5,205 bases of DNA from Gammaproteobacteria bacterium (lineage in GTDB: Bacteria; Gemmatimonadota; Gemmatimonadetes; Longimicrobiales; Gaopeijiaceae), in assembly GCA_009843625.1 (NCBI GenBank), contig VYDD01000091.1, positions 1 to 5,205 of the forward strand, given 5' to 3'. Below the pieces are notes generated by a model that had not been told where the DNA came from, searched no databases, and saw only the letters and a list, made by a program, of their open reading frames with translations. Positions 1 to 5,205 of this stretch are shown here, one piece after another. The translations under genes and the position numbers were made by a program. How positions within the stretch are numbered: the first letter of the stretch is position 1; each line of letters starts with the position of its first letter.

Positions 1-417
1 AACAAGTACTCGATCGAGGCGGTAAACGTCGGCGGTGTCGACATCGCGGCCGATTCGGAAGGCGCCGGACGCCTGAACAAGTACAACCCCATCGCCCCGC
101 CCATCCCGAGCCTGAAAGGGAGACTGTTCGGAAGCTACGGCTGGTCCGACTACAGCGTCGTCGGGTACGTGAACTACATCTCGTCCTACAAGGACCACGA
201 CGAAGAGGGCAGCGAGGCCGAGAACATCGACAGCTTCCTGACGCTGGACGCAACCGCGCTCTGGCGTCCCTCGAGAGGCTTCGGAGTCTCCCTCTCGCTG
301 CTGAATCTGTTCGATGCCCCTCCGCCCTACGTGAAGTGGGAGCAGTCCTTCGACGGCTTCACCCACAGCGCCAAGGGCCGGCGCATCAAGCTGTCGGCGA
401 CGTATCGGGTGTTCTGA
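1..417 (+). CDS. TonB-dependent outer-membrane receptor, C-terminal part (5' truncated by window edge)
   Basis: The frame is open from base 1 and ends at a TGA at 415-417, giving the last 138 residues of a larger protein. An internal ATG at 169 is not the start, because similar barrel-type sequence continues upstream of it to the window edge. Visible features are alternating aromatic and polar beta-strand patterns (LKGRLFGSYGW, YSVVGYVNYISSYKD), the block LSLLNLFDAPPPYV near residues 97-110, and a last strand, KLSATYRVF, ending in phenylalanine. The 'NLFD..PP' block shortly before the C-terminus and the terminal aromatic residue are typical of TonB-dependent receptors; the final Phe is the usual outer-membrane barrel assembly signal. 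The plug domain, TonB box and signal peptide lie outside the window, so the ligand (siderophore, glycan, peptide or cofactor) cannot be assigned. The gene converges on the Asp-box gene. Confidence 0.92.
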   Translation, partial: NKYSIEAVNVGGVDIAADSEGAGRLNKYNPIAPPIPSLKGRLFGSYGWSDYSVVGYVNYISSYKDHDEEGSEAENIDSFLTLDATALWRPSRGFGVSLSLLNLFDAPPPYVKWEQSFDGFTHSAKGRRIKLSATYRVF

Positions 418-424
418 GGGGACA

Positions 425-3400
425 TCAGCCGCCGCCGTCCGAAATTGTCACCCGCAGCAGCTGCTCCAGCCGGGTCACGTGCTCTTCCAGCGCCGTGTGG
501 AGCTGGTCGTAGCGGACGATCGCGTCCTGGCCCGGCTCCTGGTCGGCGCGCGTCAGGTTGCTGTACAGGTACTGCAACTGATCGACGAGCATCGGCCGCG
601 AGTAGCGGATCGGCGCCGTGACCAGCTCGCGCTCGATCGCCTCGATCTCGTCGGCGAGGCTGCCGCCTCCACGCTCCCGCGCCTCGTTGATGCGGTGCAC
701 CGCCAGCCGGCCCTCGCTCAGCGCGTCACGCGCCTGCAGGGCCAGCTCAATCTGCCGCTCCACCATCTGCACGCCGATTCCCTCGGCCGCGACGCGCGGA
801 TCCAGCATCACCTCGAAGCTGCGGCTCGCGCTCCAGTCCCCGGCCGCAAGGCGCGCCGTGTACATCCCCGGCGGCACCATCGGGCCACCCCGCCCCGACC
901 GCGCCGGATTGGCATCCCACGGCCCCGGATGTGTCAGGTCCCACGTAAACCGGTGGGTTCCCGCGTCCGACGGCAGCCGCGGCGTGCCGAAGCGTTCCAG
1001 CCGCCACTCCCGCATCCCGGGCTCGGCGGGAACCGTGTATTCGCCGGGGCTCTCGCTCGAGAAGGAGCGCACGACCTCCCCGCTCGAATCCACGATATCG
1101 AGCGTCACCGGGCCCTGCGCGGGCGAGGCCAGCATGTAGTCGATGTTGGCGCCCGCCTGCGGGAACTCGGGCTCGTGGGGGAGCCCCCCGCCGAAGCCGG
1201 CGCGGTAGCGCAACCGGTAGGCGTCCCGGATCCCGAACAGATGTGCGTCAGCGCTGGCAACCCGTTCGCCGAGCTCGTGCAGCGGCGTGAGGTTGTCCAT
1301 GATCCAGAAGCCGCGACCCATTGTCGACAGCACCAGGTCGCCCTGCACCACCTTGATGTCCGTGATGGGGGTTCCCGGAAGGTTCAGTTGGAAGGGCTGC
1401 CAGGAGCCGCCGTCGTCGAACGAGATGAACATCCCGAACTCGGTGCCCAGGTAGAGCAGCCCCTCGCGGTCGGGATCCTCGCGCACGACGCGCACGGGAT
1501 GGTGGTTCGGCACGCCGTTGTCGCCGGTCGTGATCCGCGTCCAGGTCGCGCCGTAGTCGTCGGTGCGGTAGGTGTGCGGGGTGAAGTCGCCCAGCATGTA
1601 GCGGAGGATCGCCACGTAGGCCTTGGCGGGGTCGTGATGCGATACCTCGATGGTCTGGACGCGCCCGTAGGGGCCGATGCCGGGGGGCGTCACGTCGTCC
1701 CAGCTGCGGCCGTTGTCGCGGGTGACGTGCACGGGGCCGTCGTTGGCCCCCGCCCAGATCACACCCGGCTCCAGCACCGATTCCTGGATGTCGTAGAGGA
1801 CGGAGAAGTGCTCCTCGCCGGTGACGTCGAGGGTGATCGGCGCACCCGAGACGACCTGCGTTTCGGGGGTGAAGGCGGTGAGGTCCGGAGAGATGGTCTC
1901 CCATAGCTGGCCGCCGTTGGTGGAGACGTGAACGAACTGCGAGCCGTGGTAGACCTTGTTGGGGTCGTGAGGCGAGACGTGGATGGGGACGACGCGCTGG
2001 AAGCGGTACTCGAGGTCGCGCGGGTTGTGCCCGTAGAGGTTTCCGAAACCGACGTAGTACTGCGCCTCCTGTCCCGTGCGCCTGTTGTAGAGCCCGAAGC
2101 GGCCCTTGCAGTTGGCGTAGACGATGTCCGGATCACCGGGCTTGGGCACCACCGGACCGGTCTCGCAACCCCCGTGGGCCTCCCAGGTCGACTGTGAGCC
2201 GCCGGGCTCCGAGCGCTCGGGCAGGCCGGGCACCGAGATGGTCGAGTTGTCCTGCTGGCCGGCGTAGAGGCGGTAGGGGAAGTCGTCGGACACGTCCACC
2301 TGGTAGAGTTCGGCGGTGGGCTGGTTGAGCTGTGTGGACCAGGTCCTGCCGCCGTCGAGCGAGACGTTGGCGCCACCATCGTTCGACTGGATCAGGATGT
2401 CCGGGTTCTCCGGGTTGATCCACATGTCGTGGTTGTCGCCGTGGGGGGTCCGCTCGGACTGCCAGCTCACGCCCCCGTCGACGGATTTCCAGTGGCCCTC
2501 GGCCATGCCCCAGAGGATGTCGGGGTCGGTGGGATGCCCCTCGAGGTTGTTGTAGTAGAACGGCCGGTTGCGTATCGGCTGGAAGTCGGTGACCTGCCGC
2601 CAGGTGGCGCCGCGGTCGTCGGAGCGGTAGACGCCGCCGGCGTCGGCGGGCGCCTCGATGAGCACGTACACGCGGTCGGGATCGGCCGCGCTGACCGCCA
2701 GGTCGGACTTGCCGCGCAGGCCGGTGGGGAGCCCGTCGGTCGCGCGGTCCCAGCTGTCGCCGCCGTCGCGCGAAATGAAGACGCCGCCCTGCATGCCGCC
2801 CGAGATGATCGTCCAGGGCTTGCGCTCGGTCTGCCACATGCTCGCGTAGATGGTGTTCGGGTCGTCGGGCGCAAACTCCAGGTCCACCGCGCCGGTGCTG
2901 TCCGAGACGAAGAGCACGTTCTCCCAGCTGGCGCCGCCGTCGCTGCTGCGGTAGACGCCCCGTTCGTCATTCGGCGCGAAGGGGTTGCCGATGGCCGCGA
3001 CGTACACGAGGTCGGGGTCGTCGGGGTGGATGAGGATCGCCCCGGAATTGCCGGTGGCCTCCAGGCCGATGTGCTCCCACGTGGCCCCGGCGTCGGTGGA
3101 CTTGTAGACCCCGTCGCCGATGATGACGTTGCTGCGGAGGCCGTCCGAGCCGGTCGACACGTAGACGATGTTCGGGTCCGAGTCGGCGACGCGGATCGCG
3201 CCGATCGAGCCGGTGCCGAAGTACCCGTCCGAGATGTTGTGCCAACTGTGGCCGTAGTCGGTGGTCTTCCACACGCCGCCGCCCGTGGCGCCCATGTAGA
3301 AGGTGGAGGCCTGGTCGACGTGGCCGGCGACGGCGGTGACGCGGCCGCCGCGGGAGGGGCCGACGTAGCGGTAGCGCAGGCTTCCGAAGAGGTCGTCGCT

Positions 3401-3526
3401 GAAGGCCGTGGCGCCGTTCGGTGCGGTGGCGCCGCCGTCCTGGGCGGCGAGGGGAGCGGGTGGGAGAAGGACCGCGCCGGTGGCTGCGGCGGCGATCAGG
3501 GTCGTGATGGTCAGGAGCCTTCTCAT
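425..3526 (-). CDS. Exported Asp-box (BNR/VPS10-like) beta-propeller protein, 1033 aa
   Basis: I chose the ATG at 3526-3524. It directly begins a Sec signal peptide (MRRLL, hydrophobic core TLIAAAATGAVLL, probable cleavage near PLAA/Q at residues 28-29) and has a purine-rich ribosome site five bases upstream. Eleven Asp-boxes (pattern S/T-x-D-x-G-x-x-W) start near residues 87, 142, 193, 251, 301, 347, 388, 534, 601, 654 and 701, for example KSTDAGATW and RSSDGGASW; the eighth has Asn for Asp. A conserved-looking STMGRGFWIMDN follows at 734-745. Residues about 745-915 look like an Ig/FlgD-like beta module (GTHRFTWDLTHPGP, PPGMYTARLAAGDW). Residues about 916-1033 are predicted helical. This matches the family annotated as WD40/YVTN/BNR-like repeat or sortilin-N-terminal-like proteins of about 1000 residues. 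Such proteins are often called 'glycosyl hydrolase', but I see no sialidase catalytic set, so binding is likelier than hydrolysis. The role is unknown; the expected location is periplasmic or extracellular. The TGA stop is at 427-425. Confidence 0.92.
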   Translation of the reverse strand: MRRLLTITTLIAAAATGAVLLPPAPLAAQDGGATAPNGATAFSDDLFGSLRYRYVGPSRGGRVTAVAGHVDQASTFYMGATGGGVWKTTDYGHSWHNISDGYFGTGSIGAIRVADSDPNIVYVSTGSDGLRSNVIIGDGVYKSTDAGATWEHIGLEATGNSGAILIHPDDPDLVYVAAIGNPFAPNDERGVYRSSDGGASWENVLFVSDSTGAVDLEFAPDDPNTIYASMWQTERKPWTIISGGMQGGVFISRDGGDSWDRATDGLPTGLRGKSDLAVSAADPDRVYVLIEAPADAGGVYRSDDRGATWRQVTDFQPIRNRPFYYNNLEGHPTDPDILWGMAEGHWKSVDGGVSWQSERTPHGDNHDMWINPENPDILIQSNDGGANVSLDGGRTWSTQLNQPTAELYQVDVSDDFPYRLYAGQQDNSTISVPGLPERSEPGGSQSTWEAHGGCETGPVVPKPGDPDIVYANCKGRFGLYNRRTGQEAQYYVGFGNLYGHNPRDLEYRFQRVVPIHVSPHDPNKVYHGSQFVHVSTNGGQLWETISPDLTAFTPETQVVSGAPITLDVTGEEHFSVLYDIQESVLEPGVIWAGANDGPVHVTRDNGRSWDDVTPPGIGPYGRVQTIEVSHHDPAKAYVAILRYMLGDFTPHTYRTDDYGATWTRITTGDNGVPNHHPVRVVREDPDREGLLYLGTEFGMFISFDDGGSWQPFQLNLPGTPITDIKVVQGDLVLSTMGRGFWIMDNLTPLHELGERVASADAHLFGIRDAYRLRYRAGFGGGLPHEPEFPQAGANIDYMLASPAQGPVTLDIVDSSGEVVRSFSSESPGEYTVPAEPGMREWRLERFGTPRLPSDAGTHRFTWDLTHPGPWDANPARSGRGGPMVPPGMYTARLAAGDWSASRSFEVMLDPRVAAEGIGVQMVERQIELALQARDALSEGRLAVHRINEARERGGGSLADEIEAIERELVTAPIRYSRPMLVDQLQYLYSNLTRADQEPGQDAIVRYDQLHTALEEHVTRLEQLLRVTISDGGG

Positions 3527-3531
3527 CAGGG

Positions 3532-3539
3532 TCTCTCTC
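3532..3539 (-). promoter_or_regulatory. Ribosome binding site of the Asp-box gene
   Basis: Read on the minus strand, GAGAGAGA lies five bases before the ATG at 3526-3524. It is a Shine-Dalgarno-like purine run. It supports this ATG over the in-frame ATG at 3601-3599, which lacks a purine run and would add a proline- and arginine-rich 25-residue leader in front of the signal peptide. Confidence 0.6.
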
Positions 3540-3580
3540 GGTTTGGGGCGAGGGTCGCGATTTGCCGGTTGTTGAAACGG

Positions 3581-3597
3581 CCGGGCGTGCGGCCCGG
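3581..3597 (-). terminator. GC hairpin between the two minus-strand genes, possible weak terminator
   Basis: CCGGGC at 3581-3586 pairs perfectly with GCCCGG at 3592-3597 across a five-base loop. On the minus strand the stem is followed, after CC, by only a short GTTTC stretch, so it is a poor intrinsic terminator. It lies 60 bases after the stop of the quinoprotein gene and 54 bases before the next start. It could attenuate read-through, or it could be chance in GC-rich DNA. Confidence 0.22.
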
Positions 3598-3599
3598 AC

Positions 3600-3626
3600 A
3601 TGCATCAGAATGCGAAACTAACGCAT
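3600..3626. promoter_or_regulatory. AT-richer patch with short inverted repeat, possible promoter or operator
   Basis: Within otherwise very GC-rich DNA this stretch is about 60 % A+T. It contains the palindrome ATGCAT (3600-3605) and the inverted repeat ATGCG (3610-3614) / CGCAT (3622-3626) around a seven-base AAACTAA spacer. It lies about 75-100 bases upstream of the Asp-box gene start, a plausible place for a promoter or regulator site. I cannot recognise -35 and -10 boxes or a known operator, so this rests on composition and symmetry alone. Confidence 0.2.
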
Positions 3627-3656
3627 GTCGGGCGAGCCCTGCCGGTTCGCCGCGTG

Positions 3657-5204
3657 CTAGCGCGCGGCGCGCAGCTTGAAGACGTAGAGGGCGTTTCCGG
3701 ATGTGGGATGGCGTATCTCCGGGGCCAGCAGGCGTGGGACGATGCGGGGGCTGCCGCCGCCGAGGCCGGTGCTGACGGCCAGATACTGCTCGCCCCTGAT
3801 GGAGAACGTCACGGGGAAGCCCTGGACCGATGTCCCCAGCCGGGTCTCCCACAGCACGTCGCCGGTCGCGACGTCGTAGGCGCGGAAGTAGCGGTCCACG
3901 TCGCCTGCGAACGCGAGACCACCACCGGTGGTGAGGGCCGCGGTGAGGAAGGAGGCGCGCTGTTCGACGCTCCACACCTCTTCGAGGGTGCGCACGTCGT
4001 AGGCCGCCAGCTTGCCCAGCCGGCCGTCGGTGCCGGGCATCTCGGCCCAGTCGCGGTCGGCGCCGGTGCCGCCCGAACCCACCTCCATGACGATCTCGCG
4101 GCCGGAGATCTCGAGACAGCTCTGCGAGAGCGGGGTGACGAGCAGGCTCGTCTCCGGGCTGTATGCCATCGCGTGCCAGTTGTGGCCGCCCGCCGTGCTG
4201 GGGCAGACCGAGATCCACTCGCCCACTTCGGCCTTCATGATGTCGGCGCGGTAGGTGACCTCCCCGGTCTCGGGGTCGATGTGGTCGAAGACGTTCTGGT
4301 ACACGGTCTCGCGGTGCGCGAGGAACTCGCCCGTCTCGCGGTCCAGCTTCCAGAGGATGCCGTGCTTGCCGATGGCGAAGAGGAGCCTGCGGCCGTCGAC
4401 GTCCACGAGCATCTGCTCGAAGGACTCGTCCAGGTCGAGCGCCTCGGCGGGTACGTGCTGGCGATACCAGGCCAGTGAGCCGTCGGCCGCGTTCATGGCC
4501 AGCGTGGAACTGGTGTAGAGCGCCGGGTCGAGGGTGGTGAGGCCGCGGCTGGCGGGCACCCAGGGCTTGGCCTGCGCCGTGCCCCAGTAGATGAGCCCGA
4601 GCGCCGGGTCGTAGCTGCCGGTGGTCCACGCGTCCCCGCCGCCCCGCAGGTGGAGGGGCAGGTCGCCCCAGGTGTCGCCGCCGGGCTCGCCGGGGCGCGC
4701 GATGGTGTAGGTGCGCCACACCTCCTCCCCGGTGTCGGCGTCGTGCGCGGTGATGAAGCAGCTGTCCTCGTAGAAGCGCCCGCACCCGTTGATGCCGTTG
4801 ACCACCAGCCCCTCCACCACGAGGGGGCCGGCGACGTTGGTGTAGCCCTTGCGCGGGTCGGCGACCTGGGTGTCCCACACGGTCTTGCCGGTGCGCGCGT
4901 CGAGGGCAACCACGCTGGCGTCCTTCGTGGACAGGAAGACCTTGTCCTGATAGAGCGCCAGGTTGCGCATCTGGTTGAATCCGCCCGGGCGGATGTGGTC
5001 GGGGAACTGGCGCCGGTACTCCCAGAGGAGGTCGCCTGTGGCGGCGTCGAGCGCCTGGATGATGTTGCCCGGATTGGCGAGGAACATGATCCCGTCGAGC
5101 ACCAGCGGGGTCGGCTGGCTGGTCCCGTCGGCCATGGCCCACACCCAGGCCAGTTCCAGGTCGGCGACGTTTTCGCGCCGGATCTGGTCGAGCGGGCTGT
5201 AGCC
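3657..5204 (-). CDS. PQQ-dependent dehydrogenase (quinoprotein, eight-bladed propeller), 5' truncated
   Basis: The frame is open to the right edge. The first visible residues, GYSPLDQIRRENVADLELAW, are the usual N-terminal block of quinoprotein alcohol/glucose-type dehydrogenases, so the GTG at 5144-5142 is not the start. The visible part is 515 residues, ending at TAG (3659-3657); the signal peptide and first residues are missing. Tryptophan-docking motifs (A-x-D-x-x-T-G-x-x-x-W type) lie near residues 51, 100, 153, 236, 401 and 442, with a degenerate one at 286. Also present are GEPGGDTWGDLPL (172-184), GTAQAKPW (208-215), the probable catalytic-Asp region LDLDESFE (256-263), CPSTAGGHNW (334-343) and the C-terminal GNALYVFKL. 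Such enzymes oxidise alcohols, aldoses or related substrates in the periplasm and pass electrons to cytochrome c or quinone. There is no CxxCH haem domain, so the acceptor is separate. The vicinal Cys-Cys of methanol dehydrogenases is absent. Cysteines at 141/149 and 334/363 could form disulfides. Substrate unknown. Confidence 0.93.
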   Translation of the reverse strand, partial: GYSPLDQIRRENVADLELAWVWAMADGTSQPTPLVLDGIMFLANPGNIIQALDAATGDLLWEYRRQFPDHIRPGGFNQMRNLALYQDKVFLSTKDASVVALDARTGKTVWDTQVADPRKGYTNVAGPLVVEGLVVNGINGCGRFYEDSCFITAHDADTGEEVWRTYTIARPGEPGGDTWGDLPLHLRGGGDAWTTGSYDPALGLIYWGTAQAKPWVPASRGLTTLDPALYTSSTLAMNAADGSLAWYRQHVPAEALDLDESFEQMLVDVDGRRLLFAIGKHGILWKLDRETGEFLAHRETVYQNVFDHIDPETGEVTYRADIMKAEVGEWISVCPSTAGGHNWHAMAYSPETSLLVTPLSQSCLEISGREIVMEVGSGGTGADRDWAEMPGTDGRLGKLAAYDVRTLEEVWSVEQRASFLTAALTTGGGLAFAGDVDRYFRAYDVATGDVLWETRLGTSVQGFPVTFSIRGEQYLAVSTGLGGGSPRIVPRLLAPEIRHPTSGNALYVFKLRAAR

Positions 5205-5205
5205 C

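Noticed and set aside
456..465. Perfect 10-base palindrome AGCAGCTGCT near the convergent stops
   Set aside because: It lies inside the coding sequence (Gln-Leu-Leu codons), has no loop or T-run, and is expected by chance.
479..1906. Long plus-strand open frame of 475 codons opposite the Asp-box gene
   Set aside because: Its translation is low-complexity, rich in Arg, Val, Ala and Gly, with no family resemblance. It mirrors a strongly coding minus strand in GC-rich DNA.
425..3526. Sialidase or glycoside hydrolase function for the Asp-box protein
   Set aside because: Asp-boxes are structural and shared by non-enzymes. I could not find a sialidase-type Arg triad, Tyr/Glu pair or RIP motif.
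3527..3601. Longer start for the Asp-box protein at the ATG at 3601-3599
   Set aside because: It would put 25 proline- and arginine-rich residues before a clear signal peptide and has no ribosome site; the ATG at 3526 has both a ribosome site and the signal peptide.
2429..4478. Plus-strand open frames at 2429-3679 and 3600-4478
   Set aside because: Both run antisense to well-recognised genes with clear motifs and have the biased composition of antisense frames in GC-rich DNA.
3526..5142. 538-codon minus-strand frame overlapping the quinoprotein
   Set aside because: The translation is arginine-, proline- and glycine-rich without motifs; the other frame carries all the quinoprotein signatures.
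5142..5144. GTG start for the quinoprotein
   Set aside because: The frame continues upstream to the window edge and encodes the conserved YSPLDQI...VADLELAW block, so the gene is cut by the window.

Overview
This GC-rich window holds three protein genes and almost no non-coding DNA. It looks like a Gram-negative chromosome: there is an outer-membrane TonB-dependent receptor, a large Sec-exported Asp-box (BNR/VPS10-like) propeller protein, and a periplasmic-type PQQ dehydrogenase. This mix, and a signal peptide ending in ...PLAAQ, recalls Gemmatimonadota or related environmental phyla such as Acidobacteriota. That assignment comes from family memory; no phylogenetic marker gene is present.

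Layout. Bases 1-417 (+) are the 3' end of a TonB-dependent receptor whose start lies to the left. Seven bases later, convergently, ends a complete minus-strand gene (425-3526) for a 1033-residue exported protein. It has eleven Asp-box repeats, a C-terminal Ig-like module and a terminal helical domain. A 130-base intergenic stretch (3527-3656) holds a clear purine-rich ribosome binding site, a small AT-richer patch with an inverted repeat, and a GC hairpin. Bases 3657-5204 (-) are most of a PQQ-type eight-bladed propeller dehydrogenase whose 5' end lies beyond the right edge.

How they may work together. All three products are expected in the cell envelope. The quinoprotein would oxidise an unknown alcohol, aldose or related substrate in the periplasm. 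The Asp-box protein probably binds protein or polysaccharide, with no enzymatic activity visible. The receptor would import an unknown ligand. The two minus-strand genes could be co-transcribed across the 130-base gap, but this is not shown. The receptor is on the opposite strand, so a shared pathway is only a hypothesis.

I found no RNA genes, mobile elements, CRISPR arrays or clearly new system. The most notable points are the non-canonical active-site region of the quinoprotein and a lone cysteine pair in the Asp-box protein.
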